From a virus: 49,590 nt of DNA. Position numbers and translations under genes: made by a program. The stretch is taken from positions 1-49,590 of IMG/VR virus record IMGVR_UViG_3300021962_000166; one strand, 5' to 3'. Positions 17,401 to 25,500 of this stretch are shown in pieces (position 1 is the first letter of the stretch; the number at the start of each line of letters is the position of its first letter). The notes beneath the pieces were generated by a model. The model was not told the DNA's origin and ran no database searches. It saw only the letters and a program-made list of their open reading frames with translations.

Positions 17401-19183
17401 CAAATGTTTCAGCCTGTCTTTTTAACTCAGACAGGACTAGTTTTTTCTGATCGTCAGTCATTTCAGGATTATTCCGAACCTGCTCGGCTTTGTCCTGTAA
17501 TGTTTTTATTTCACGAGAAGCACTAAGAACATTAGCGGCCTCTTCGTCAGTCATGAAGTCAAAGTTCTTTTCGATCTCTGACAACACGGCTCTTTTTTCT
17601 TCTTCAAGCTTTGTTGCTACATCTCCAAGTACAGACTTTGTTGTTTCGTCTGTTGTTGATATTTGAGCGTTGTTTACTTCTCTTAGTTTGGTGTCTATAC
17701 TTGATAAAGCATCTTTTTGCTGAGGAGTTGCTACCTCTTTAGCAATAAGAGACTTTGTGTTTGAGCTCATTCTTCCAGCTGCAATTTCTGGTATAGATGT
17801 TACTGGCTCTGCCACCATCTCATACAGAACGTCACGCATGTTTACCTCGCCATCGGCAATGAGCTGAGCGGATAATTCACCAAGTCCTCCAAGTCCAGAT
17901 TGAAGTCCTGTCTCTTTTAACGCTGCGTTCATCACTTGCTTTGCGGTTGCTCCAGCAACTGGCTTGAAGAACTTGCCAGCGATACCACCACTAATGGCAT
18001 CAAAAACAGCAACAGGTATACCACGCTTTAATGCATACTCACGTGCCATTGACATTTTTTCTGGGCTATTGAACGCATCTGACAACTCTCGTGCGCTAGT
18101 GACGTTTACGCCTGCTTCTTGCAATGAGCTCATCAATGATGACGAATACTCCAATGCAAGCGAACTACCACCTCCAAATCCAGATATCAAACCAGCGATC
18201 ATCCCTCCTGGTCCAGCTACCGATCCAGCAACTCCACCTGCTGCAGCTCCAGCAGCACCTGTTGGTGCAGCGGTAGCCATGGATACAAGTGACTGATAAA
18301 CAACACCAGGGAGATGCTTGAAGAAGCCAATTGTTCCGCCTTCATCTTCAACTGTGTTCTCTTGTATCTCCTTCATCAACGAAGCGATCTCAAAGAAGTC
18401 GCTAGAAGTCGGAGCGGTTGGAAGTGTCTCCAGATACGCTATTTTATTGGCAAGCTTCCCAGATGCAATACCGGCTCTTGTTAGCTTCTCAAGGTCACTA
18501 ACGTTCTTAGCTTCTTCAGCGGCTATTCTAGCTTTTTCTGCCTCTATCTCTTCAGCTATCTTTTTTCTTTCTGACTCTATATCTGTCTGTATAGATTTAA
18601 GGACTTCAGGAGAATTAGAAGCCTGCGTTAATGCCGTAATTTTTTCAGCTTCTGTCAGATCCTCAAAGTTGTAAGGAAGCAAGGACTGAACAACCTCAAG
18701 TGGTTTTTGGGGAACGGTTGGCTGAGCTTGTACTGGCAACTCCTCGCCAAACAAACCCTTCTTTGTCTCTTGTACAAATGGAGTAGCTGGCTTCTGCTCA
18801 GGAAGACCATACTCAAGCCCTTGTGGGCGTTGAGCTTTCTGTTCTTGGTACTGCTGGAAGATTGGACTCTGCTCTGTCTCACTAGGCATTACTTCGCCAA
18901 AGGAGACCAAAGGCTGATCCTGTGGCGTTAGAGTAATATCCAATAAACCACCTTCTGCCGAAGGCATTGAAGGCAATGCCTCTTCTTTTTTTTTTAATTG
19001 ATCAGAGAAGAACTGATTGTTGAAATCAGATAACGGCTTTGTATAAAGGCCTTCCTGCTTCAACGCAAAGTGAAGCTGATTGATAGCTTCTGGAGTTGAG
19101 AATTGTGTCTTGAAATCATCAAGACTCTTTGTGTAAAGACCTTGTTTATTAAGGGCGTTGTAGAGTTCGTCTATTCTTGGCAT
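11480..19183 (-). CDS. Giant putative ejected/polyvalent virion protein (2567 aa)
   Basis: One uninterrupted frame, last gene of the late arm. I choose the ATG giving MPRIDELYNALNKQGLY; a TTG nine codons upstream is unlikely, since a TAnnTTTG box covers it. N-terminus: two copies of a GLYTK-x-L-x-DF-x-x-QF unit (about residues 1-60). Then Gln/Pro-rich linkers, a Gly/Ala-rich hydrophobic stretch (about 300-350), coiled coils, a domain with YKRNGFKIVSRLPF that recalls GNAT or polyvalent-protein modules, a metalloprotease-like GHEAWEVML (about 913-921) whose second His is Glu, and a long helical C-terminal half. Size, position beyond two other internal-type proteins and mixed domains suggest a T7 gp16-like ejection protein. 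No polymerase or muramidase motif recognised. Confidence 0.75.
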   Translation of the reverse strand: MPRIDELYNALNKQGLYTKSLDDFKTQFSTPEAINQLHFALKQEGLYTKPLSDFNNQFFSDQLKKKEEALPSMPSAEGGLLDITLTPQDQPLVSFGEVMPSETEQSPIFQQYQEQKAQRPQGLEYGLPEQKPATPFVQETKKGLFGEELPVQAQPTVPQKPLEVVQSLLPYNFEDLTEAEKITALTQASNSPEVLKSIQTDIESERKKIAEEIEAEKARIAAEEAKNVSDLEKLTRAGIASGKLANKIAYLETLPTAPTSSDFFEIASLMKEIQENTVEDEGGTIGFFKHLPGVVYQSLVSMATAAPTGAAGAAAGGVAGSVAGPGGMIAGLISGFGGGSSLALEYSSSLMSSLQEAGVNVTSARELSDAFNSPEKMSMAREYALKRGIPVAVFDAISGGIAGKFFKPVAGATAKQVMNAALKETGLQSGLGGLGELSAQLIADGEVNMRDVLYEMVAEPVTSIPEIAAGRMSSNTKSLIAKEVATPQQKDALSSIDTKLREVNNAQISTTDETTKSVLGDVATKLEEEKRAVLSEIEKNFDFMTDEEAANVLSASREIKTLQDKAEQVRNNPEMTDDQKKLVLSELKRQAETFDNQRKEIIQNAVQKQATSEVPVQPEARVGEEVAQGAPEAKPEVVTEEGVQEEVTPETYVQELERTKRSDPAQYWTVDAVDLEAAKDGTIVSVDGGYGVVSKEGDIKGVFKTPETTRKGVADDILKKAVEAGGIKLDNFDNYLTPIYKRNGFKIVSRLPFSEEAAPRDWTKSQGTPDVVAMVYDPENKLNIEEKTFDDYDEAMAYRDSYVEQAKQVYQAAAPVDQATVGQTIQNTAQSLQVAFPEVEFIVGDNLEDTRARIVEALTPRVGMEKAQEVANDFKDVRGQALFAGERPVAIVVDKAAANTRTAGHEAWEVMLNDAFGKNPEKFAEFRNSIDRQLRLAGYNDIATELQKFSEQYAKEGNEVVFREYMAEFGGMLVEGGFDIQNLTPQQKSLLQKIKDIINDFAMQLTGKEVFLKDATAENIIDFMSTISQKVAKGETIEEFFETKDTTEIENTDTVFKNRSQKIGDFDIYYFEDEAEFQKLVDDGLVVQNASIDEAAGEPVAVHQPDNLFVGNLSYKGKKIIDGNGGVYYVLKFGNVWASGAKSSASGLVKLINESRAKSSDKKARLVLVRGSQDKMISSVQGVKAAMQILEELVFSGLISTSDFRAALKAAGKKYNIDFAGTSSASSIKADIENKFMNVSDSTFEKRGTFFSDLVDELGKLESPKKNIKEIQKAIGAKKNIRFTKQGIREQLGTIMTERLLLGLPSSHAYAMIEVDEDVTFKEDKEHPSYPYAIVTKSGKPPVLKIFGYRPKAVEAIRRIDGSPASNAQLGLAQRGMGLGRVATEAKITARAQKINYKDLPGYDRMRNEVDGIIEKATKRGATKARIAEDVINYVQNSAVYERANDSQREQMIRDLKKELGQRVKSAPKAERLLGTIKDAKKVTVDEMMALKEKIKAEAKAAKDAVAFINGIRARIAEEIKAMEKSGVLSAKQVQTIINKASKVNLTRPDAVNNFVDYMEKVFKNAEYGEKLSQSNTLQKSIKNLSKSDKVAAGTKAVAKQFAQIEPRRVSNIEEYLEYASALYNAMKPTTGRVTEEGAKVSFKSAVEYDKVQDYANEEIKRQEKQKVDEILARNEDLVMAGVLTEDMNIDEIKKIIDAINSEDPKTLPPAEKEKMIRDYVKKAFGYYRTIALSMIQRGVDPFTGEEIELTESQKKLARRFLEVDIDMMPLKEAYAAVEAIDNFIVNKVTDGMAATIADYVGQVNANNLAKEGYRGKPLRLFYSKNVGRAWAEQIEQLDLMVQRMFGGVNRALAFMRASGANAFKVGKTTTQVQLNNTLNKYAAKFGEVKGFRDLENVMERGVLAFVSRSVNENSTKQQNEFERRKALVEETLAYMKTGTEKEQSQAVELEKVYNNILKGSNSIDQVEAKVKDFNKDAVKFWVDEWSSKYDELQDLSRNVYNVVLGSDINYTPDRFKRVSGKDVAEAQWGESMFANSNDYFDTKEAGVLMENKRIQTLGKRPSRIVSFDFDVNMSNSMYDALMDINTAEATRQMKSFFNSEGFEKIVPTKEDRDLMVDRMKKFVIRSKRKDYVSQDQLSGVFKAMNTIAGLGAGRALGGILQAPKQTIGVAFNTMINSGGRLSVVDAIQANQFINDSGYAIALRGIASNADIQSINKILEKASQTKGDAALRLLNKASEMWLNTFLVKPDVWIARTSWISYYKQQLDKMGYDTSNVDWSSHKLNKEAADYAQAMLDRQQNYSDSDLAGEFFASKEPLKMFLRKTFFPFMTFVMNQKSRMYADLSIIGNKDASTQEKINAGKSLTGMAIELAVYSGMSMFFSSMLSNLTDYLWGEEESEEQKKKRMKGSMQYYAKNIVSDILSPIPVTNEPVRIAFNMALEKIGIDKDTFELPRNFEKAGVFKDLGMNAIAAEKLLAAYDKIQMAATGKFMAKDFFGNDVEKQVDEETREKMMYVAIADFMYALGFAPSEIGTIANKATKKAQKRGKKVREPGATPSGFIQGEIIEAK

Positions 19184-19207
19184 TGCTAGAAGTCCTTGAG
19201 ACTTCTG

Positions 19208-19239
19208 CAAATATACGCAATATTAGTCGCCGAATCCAA
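19208..19239 (-). promoter_or_regulatory. Candidate promoter TTG-N21-TATATTTG for the giant protein gene
   Basis: On the minus strand TTG (19239-19237) is followed after 21 nt by TATATTTG (19215-19208), 24 nt before the ATG at 19183. It overlaps the end of the 518-aa gene upstream, so the giant gene can be expressed separately. Confidence 0.6.
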
Positions 19240-20779
19240 TGTTATCTAAAAGACCAGGCGTTCTGCCCATGGCCGCAGGTCCTGTAGATTCAAAACCAAA
19301 ACCAGTGTTACCAAGACTCATTCCTCCAGTTGATGTTGGGAATGCCCCTGTTTGTGGCAAGGCTAAAGGCTTTGTGCCCAACATGCCCTGGATGAGGTCC
19401 ATTGATATCTTAAACTCGTCGTCAGTGGCCAATATGTTTGCGGCTTGGTTGTAAAGAGATCTTAGCTGTTCCCTTGTATATGTCATTGGGGCAGTTGCAG
19501 TTCCAGAAGCGCCGCCAGTAGTTGTTGACTGTGAGAATATTACATTATACGTCCCATCATCATTTTGTGATACAGATGTCAATGTGCCCATATTTGGGAT
19601 ACTAGCGCCTTTAACATACTGGAACGCTCCTTTTGGATCCGTAGGATTTGCCAAGAAGTCATTAATATTCCTGACCCTCTGGTTAACCAACTCTTGTTTG
19701 GTTTGTCCAGACAAGTACCCTTGTGCTTTCTTTTCGTTAAGAGCTTGTCTTTGCAAGTTCAAGCTTTCTCTTTGCAAAGCAAGGCTTGCTTTCTGAGCTG
19801 CGGTCAAAGGAGCCTCCTCCTTGTAGTCCACCTGAGCCATGATAGCATCCTTAACGATTTGTCTGGCGTCAGCCATGAGTTCGTCAGTGATCTGAGGCGT
19901 GAACACTCCCTGTGCGTTTGGCTTAACGACCACGGCCTTTCTCTTCTCCTCAGGACTCAATGAAGCGTAGGTCTCAGGACTAACAGCTCTATACCCCTTG
20001 GTATTGTCAAGAAGCACAGACGCAACGGCCTTGCTGTTTGCAAGGATAGCGTCAGTGGTAGTATTCAAGATCTCGTCCTTCTTATTTAGATCGATTCCAG
20101 ATAAGACATACTTTCCGGTAAGTGGGTCCTTCCCACCGTACTGTCCGTATACTTTCACGTAGTCGTTTACGGCTGCGGCAAGGTTTAGCTTTGTGATCTT
20201 TTGGTTCAAGGCGTTGTTGACTGTCTTAACATCCATCAAGCCATCTGTCATGACTTGACCCGTCTTTGGATCAACCTTAGCGATGTATACATTACCGTCA
20301 ACAGGGTTTACGTAGATCTGCTTATTGGTAAGATCTGTAAGAGACAAGTAGTTCTCACGGGCAAACTCCTCCAATGAAGACGCCTCTCCTTTGTCAAGGC
20401 GATCCAAGAAGTCCGCGTAGTCTTTGTTAAATGTCTCTGCGTTATTCGCAAATGTCTGCCATCCCTCTTGGGCACGAAGGATATTCAGCTTGTACTGAGC
20501 TGGAGTAATTAGGCCTTGCTTCAGAAGTTTATTCTGAGAAGCCATGTACTCTTTAGTTGTGTTGATGCCTTTAAGGGTAAACTCATTGAATGTCTGAGAT
20601 TTACCCATCTCGGTATTGTTGACCTCAGCAGCGGCGTCCATCTCGAGCTTGTCGAGATCAGCCTTCTGCTGCTCACGATCATTGTACACCTCCTGCAACC
20701 CAGCTGACAAGCCACGAGTAATGGCTCCCCAGTCTGTTCGCTGGACCTGTGGTGCTACGTATTTTGCAAATGTTGCCAT
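19223..20779 (-). CDS. Putative internal virion (ejection) protein, 518 aa
   Basis: A soluble, helix-rich protein. It begins MATFAKYVAPQVQRTDWGAI. Residues about 330-360 form a Gln/Leu/Arg-rich coiled coil (ASLALQRESLNLQRQALNEK), and the C-terminus is a Gly/Pro-rich tail (GMSLGNTGFGFESTGP). There is no catalytic motif. Its stop is close to the giant gene and its start is one base from the end of the 301-aa gene, giving a three-gene set comparable to T7 gp14-gp15-gp16, which form the DNA-ejection conduit. The assignment rests on gene order, size and composition, not on a recognised domain. Confidence 0.6.
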   Translation of the reverse strand: MATFAKYVAPQVQRTDWGAITRGLSAGLQEVYNDREQQKADLDKLEMDAAAEVNNTEMGKSQTFNEFTLKGINTTKEYMASQNKLLKQGLITPAQYKLNILRAQEGWQTFANNAETFNKDYADFLDRLDKGEASSLEEFARENYLSLTDLTNKQIYVNPVDGNVYIAKVDPKTGQVMTDGLMDVKTVNNALNQKITKLNLAAAVNDYVKVYGQYGGKDPLTGKYVLSGIDLNKKDEILNTTTDAILANSKAVASVLLDNTKGYRAVSPETYASLSPEEKRKAVVVKPNAQGVFTPQITDELMADARQIVKDAIMAQVDYKEEAPLTAAQKASLALQRESLNLQRQALNEKKAQGYLSGQTKQELVNQRVRNINDFLANPTDPKGAFQYVKGASIPNMGTLTSVSQNDDGTYNVIFSQSTTTGGASGTATAPMTYTREQLRSLYNQAANILATDDEFKISMDLIQGMLGTKPLALPQTGAFPTSTGGMSLGNTGFGFESTGPAAMGRTPGLLDNIGFGD

Positions 20780-21685
20780 TTAGAATGTAGTATATTGTTC
20801 AAATGGTGAAGTGAACGGCGAGAAGTAATTACGTGCGTTTATATTTGACCCCCCCATTGATGGAGGCATTTGAGACAAAAGCTCAACGTTTGTTGGTAAA
20901 GTTCTCAATGGTGGAGCATTGTAATTTGCCTGCAATCCATATATATTTGGTTGCCTCAACATTGGTGCATTAGGATTAGGATTTGCCTGCAATCCATATA
21001 TATTTGGCGGTGTTGCTGCCTTTGCTGTAGGCGGAGCGTAGTTTGGAGCTACGGATGATTGAAGCCCTGTTTTTTGATCTGTAATAGTGCGTGTTCCTTC
21101 TGGGGCAATGCCTAATTCGCCTTCGACTTGAGGATATAATGCACTCAATCCATAAATGTCAATGCCAGCCTGTGCAACTGTTTGAGCAGCGCTACTTAAT
21201 GCAGCACGCTTATCTGACTCGGCTTGAGCAGCAGCTTGCTGTGCTCCACCAAGTTCCATGCCTTCAATGTTAGCCTGAAGTGCAAGGTTTGCGTCCGAGA
21301 TAGCCTGTTGGTTACGTGCACGCTCAAGGTTACGAGCATATTCCATTTCGTTAACTTGAGCCATACGAGCCAAATCTTCTTCGGCTCCCATTGCGGCAAG
21401 GCCTGGTGTTCCGCCAAGAACAGCTGCACCGCCGGCCTCCTGTAGTGCCTGAATCTGCATCGCTTCACGCTGTGCTTGCTTTTGAGCAGCCTGCTCAAAT
21501 CCCATCATTGGGACTTGAAGACCAGCCATGGTGTCCTCATATCGCATCGCCTTCAAGCGAGCAGCAGCAGCATCCGCAGCGGCCTCTGCTTCTTTGCGTT
21601 TTTTTGATGCACCAATTGCTTGACCTACGCTTAGGCCAGAGCCGATAAGTGTGGTAGCTATTGGAATTACTAATGGTAGCGCCAT
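20780..21685 (-). CDS. Putative internal virion protein, Ala-rich with N-terminal membrane-like segment (301 aa)
   Basis: Begins with a hydrophobic segment (ALPLVIPIATTLIGSGLSV), followed by Lys/Ala-rich helices (KKRKEAEAAADAAAARLKAM) and long Ala/Gln coils, a composition typical of T7 gp14-like ejection proteins that enter the outer membrane. The C-terminal third is Pro/Asn-rich and contains two copies of PNIYGLQAN encoded by an exact 27-bp DNA repeat. A TATCTTTG box ends 4 nt before the ATG, and the next gene follows without a gap. Function inferred from context. Confidence 0.6.
   Translation of the reverse strand: MALPLVIPIATTLIGSGLSVGQAIGASKKRKEAEAAADAAAARLKAMRYEDTMAGLQVPMMGFEQAAQKQAQREAMQIQALQEAGGAAVLGGTPGLAAMGAEEDLARMAQVNEMEYARNLERARNQQAISDANLALQANIEGMELGGAQQAAAQAESDKRAALSSAAQTVAQAGIDIYGLSALYPQVEGELGIAPEGTRTITDQKTGLQSSVAPNYAPPTAKAATPPNIYGLQANPNPNAPMLRQPNIYGLQANYNAPPLRTLPTNVELLSQMPPSMGGSNINARNYFSPFTSPFEQYTTF
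20924..21007 (-). repeat. Exact 27-bp direct repeat in the 301-aa gene
   Basis: Identical copies at 20924-20950 and 20981-21007, 57 nt apart (19 codons, in frame), encode PNIYGLQAN twice. The identity at the DNA level suggests a recent in-frame duplication. Confidence 0.85.
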
Positions 21686-21689
21686 ATTG

Positions 21690-21697
21690 CAAAGATA
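21690..21697 (-). promoter_or_regulatory. -7 box TATCTTTG, 4 nt before the ATG of the 301-aa gene
   Basis: On the minus strand TATCTTTG is followed by CAAT and then ATG. No TTG is seen 17-23 nt upstream. With a normal Bacteroidetes start distance the mRNA would begin at or next to the start codon. Confidence 0.5.
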
Positions 21698-21704
21698 CTA
21701 TATA

Positions 21705-22466
21705 TTACGGGTAACTCTTGAACACTTCAGAAGAAACAGAGAAGAGCTCGATATCTTCGGTATAGTTGTTTACCATACGAACCTGCATGTAGTATCCACG
21801 AGCGCCAAATGACTCGGCTTGGCTGTTCTTAATGTACAAGATAAAATCTCCAGGTGATGGTGTATTTACCACAGATACCAACGTCAATGATGTTGGAGTC
21901 TTTGTGTCTACATACCCAACGAATACTGCTTGATCCGTTGCCGTGTCCTTGTAGTATATAGAATCGTATGTATTCGTTGACAGATATTCAGTGCGTGCAC
22001 TTATAGATTGTGTAAGTGTAAAACTAAAGTTCAACGTGGTTCCGACTATAGATTGCAATGCTCCAATTCCCTGTGCAGAAAGCAAGTCCAAGTTCGTTTG
22101 GTTTTCCTCTCTACGGATATACGTGAAGTAGTCGCCTTCCTTTAGCTGGAAGTAATTGTCTTCCATGTAACCGGTTGACATATCTGTAGTAATGAATGTC
22201 TCCCAAGGATAGTTGGTCTCTTGCTCCAATGTCTTGAACATCTTGGCGCTCAAGGGGTCTTGGTTAAACACCATTGTAAGCTCAGACGGAGTGAACGATC
22301 CATAAAACGTGTTCTTTGTTGCCGCTTGGTCATTATGGATGTAAAGATTGCCGTTCTTAAACGTATAGAAGCGGCTGGACATACCAATCATCCAATCAGG
22401 GTGATAGGAGTGAAACGACGTCCAGCCGTCTGCTTGTGGGGAGTATGTTAGTGTATATAAAGACAT
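21705..22466 (-). CDS. Tail/adsorption-associated protein following the stabilization protein (253 aa)
   Basis: The text (DGWTSFHSYHPDWMIGMSSRFYTFKNGNLYIHND, here in pieces: WTSFHSYHPDW, FYTFKNGNLYIHN, NTFYGSF, MVFNQDPLSAKMFKTLE) resembles a beta-rich module that I recall in tail stabilization proteins of Bacteroidetes and marine podoviruses, here as a separate protein. It is beta-rich throughout with no membrane segment. It is preceded by a good TTTG-N18-TAAATTTG promoter and sits just downstream of the 1850-aa tail gene, so it probably belongs to the same tail assembly. Evidence is family recall plus position. Confidence 0.6.
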   Translation of the reverse strand: MSLYTLTYSPQADGWTSFHSYHPDWMIGMSSRFYTFKNGNLYIHNDQAATKNTFYGSFTPSELTMVFNQDPLSAKMFKTLEQETNYPWETFITTDMSTGYMEDNYFQLKEGDYFTYIRREENQTNLDLLSAQGIGALQSIVGTTLNFSFTLTQSISARTEYLSTNTYDSIYYKDTATDQAVFVGYVDTKTPTSLTLVSVVNTPSPGDFILYIKNSQAESFGARGYYMQVRMVNNYTEDIELFSVSSEVFKSYP

Positions 22467-22472
22467 TATTTA

Positions 22473-22502
22473 CAAATTTACGGACAAGCATACTGATTCA
22501 AA
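22473..22502 (-). promoter_or_regulatory. Promoter TTTG-N18-TAAATTTG
   Basis: Minus strand TTTG (22502-22499), an 18-nt spacer, then TAAATTTG (22480-22473), ending 6 nt before the ATG at 22466. Both boxes match the Bacteroidetes consensus; it overlaps the end of the 1850-aa gene. One of the best promoters in the window. Confidence 0.75.
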
Positions 22503-25500
22503 GTCCAAGCCGTTCCGCTCCATTCAGTAGAATAGTAGGGCTCATCTTGGCGCTTGTACCATCCATATGGGGCTAGTGTTGTTCCGGCTGCATCCGTGTA
22601 CAAGGATCCACTTACTCCCCACGTTCCGCTGTAGTAATGGGTAGTGTAAGATGAAGCGGTACACGCCTGTGGTCCGTCAGCTTCATACGCCAAGTTCACA
22701 GACGGGAATGAAACAGTAGAGCAGTTCTCTAGTCCATTAACAGTTCCATCAGATCCAACTTGAATCGTTTGGTTGTTGTTCATGATGTACCACAAGTCAT
22801 TGCCGTTAAACGCAGATACTCTGTTTGAAGCCTCCCATACTTGGTCCCCTACAATCGGGAATGTATAGTATCCATCATGGTACAACACATCAAACGTAGG
22901 AGTCAAACCACAAGCGTTGCTCGATGTTGTTTGTCCATTAGTGGTGTCAATTCCTATTGGTGTCAAGCTTATCTCATCTCCACCAATCTGAATCCTAAAC
23001 GTAGCATCAGAACTTGTTCCAAAGCAGTTGGTCGCATTGACCGTGACGTCCCATGTGCCAGCAGATTCTGGTGTTCCTGAAATAACCCCATTGGATGCGT
23101 CCAAGAATAATCCTCCTGGCAAAGCGTATTGATCACAAGGCCCAAGCATTGAATATGTAGCTCCATATCCAGATAACTGAACTATGCTTGTTTCTTCAAA
23201 GCATCCATACTTCGTCTCTCCGATACCAACCGATACATTATTGATTAGCCCAGTCAAGCAATCAACTCCGCTAAATACACCTCCGCTAGATCCACCAACA
23301 AGGGCAAAGTTTGCACAAGTAGTAACCAAGTCCCAAGATGTTGGATTGTTTGTGGCAGATAACTCAATATACACATTAGATCCTGCATCGTAAAACATGT
23401 CTCCTTGGTTCACATCAGGAGCGCTTGTTTCGTTGCATATACATGACCCAAATGCCACGACAAAGCCATTCGTATCAATCAATGCATAATCATCTCCAGT
23501 TGGACCAACCAAGTGATAAGCGTCACCACCATTGAATGGTGTTGATCCGGTAGAGTCAGTGTATAATCTTGCGCCAAGCTCAACAGCCCCGCTCTCGCTA
23601 TCTACATAATAAGTACCATAAGAACTCTGAGAGCAAACATTTGAAGAATCCCCGTTAGTAGGGTCAATCTCAATTGGCTGCAATACTGGACACTCAACTG
23701 TGAAGCTATATGCTATAGCGCCTCCTCCAATATTGTCATTTGTTACAATCACAGAAACTACTGTAGGAGATGTGTTGCGCTTAATAAAAGTCAATGTTCC
23801 ACTTCCACTAACAGAACCCGAGTCAGCAACTAGTGAGCCATTGTAGTTCAGCTGTATCCTGACGTTACCAGTTGTTACGCTATAAGGCACATCAACGACA
23901 CCGGTATCACTTCCAACCTCTACCTCGTAGATGTTTTGATTTTCTGATCCTGTGTAAGATATCGTGTCACCACATCCAGACCCGTTGCGATAATCCCAGA
24001 TCATATACAAGTACTGATCATCGCTTGGATTCAAATATGAGAATGTTGCGTCATAGTTACCAGACACCAATGATGGCGTGATTTCTGTAGATGCTGCAAT
24101 CAGATCTTGATAATCTGGAATGGTATACTCGGTATCAGATACCAAGTAGTACAATTTATTACCTAGAGCAGGATTGAATGGTTTTGCAATCCCTCCGTTT
24201 ACTCCAACCGTTTCATCATACGCACGCATCGTAACAGTTTCACCTGGTATCGGTAGTTGAGTGTCGCCAGAGTATCCAGTATATGTATCAAACAATGACA
24301 CTGGATTGTTCTGAAGAACCGTGTCAACAAACTCAACGCCTAGGCCACCTGTGCTTGGCATGTTGTACAATTGAGTAGCTACCTTAGTGAAGTCCTGAGG
24401 ATTGTTAACTACAACCACAACACGCTTCTTTTTAGTAGATGGGCCTTGTTGAAGAGTAAATGATTCAGTGCCTGAACATCCCTCAATAGAAACCACTACA
24501 GACCTAACTGCTCCGCTATTGTTCTGAGCAAGAGTTCCATATATATCTTGGTTACCGCTTCCACTAAGTGTTACATTGGTAAGCCAAGCAGCAGAGTAAG
24601 TGATCGTCCATGCGCTATTGCTTCGGATAGTAAACAGATACTCAGAAGATCCTGTCTCTCCAACAAACAACTTATTGCGAGAAATGTCAAAATCACAAGC
24701 CACAGCATTGGTCTCGGTAGATGTCAACACGTAGTGGCCGTGGTATGGGTCATAAGCTCCAATCTTTTGGGTAGAGCCATCGGCAATGAATAAGTCACGG
24801 AACCAATCACGCATACCTTGAGAAGAGATCTCAAACATGCCGTCTTGGCCAAGTCTCAATGCAGCACCTCTGCGCTCGTCAGTGAAGAACAAGTTATTGC
24901 CCCACTGAGCAAAGCTCTCAGGGTTGTTAGAGATGCCATACTCGCCGCTGTATGCAATCTGAGTTCCAAGCACCTGTGGTATTGAAGCCACAGTCCCCCC
25001 TCCTACAGCATCGCTCAGCAAGTTTTTCTCATACAAAACCTTAGATACCTTGTTCTCTTGGAAGACAATAACATCTGTGTCACGTGAGTAAAGCTTCTGT
25101 ACGCTACCGAAGTCTTGGTCTAGATACTTGAAGTTTGCGTTAGACAAGTTAAACTCGTTAAGCTTGTTTAGCCCAGAAGTAACTTGATATACGCCACTAT
25201 ACGTAAGGCCATTCTTGACACGCTCTTGTTGGTAGTTCTCAGATGTAGATGCAGCACGAATGCTGTACTTCATCGTGTAAGCATTAAAGTCGTCACGAAT
25301 ACGATAGCTCTCACACCCATTACCAAACGTAAAGCAGTTAAAGTCGTTGATCTTAACAATAGCTGGCTTTTGGGTAGTGCTTGGAGATATACGGCTTTGG
25401 TTCTGCTCATTTGCCTCATGCAAGCCATCTACAATATCATACGTGTCAGATAACTCGTGGTAAATATCAGCATCAGATTCAGATGGGACTGTCTCTATAA

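Noticed and set aside
19184-19210. TTG start nine codons upstream for the giant protein
   Set aside because: TTG starts are rare in Bacteroidetes and this one overlaps the promoter box TATATTTG.
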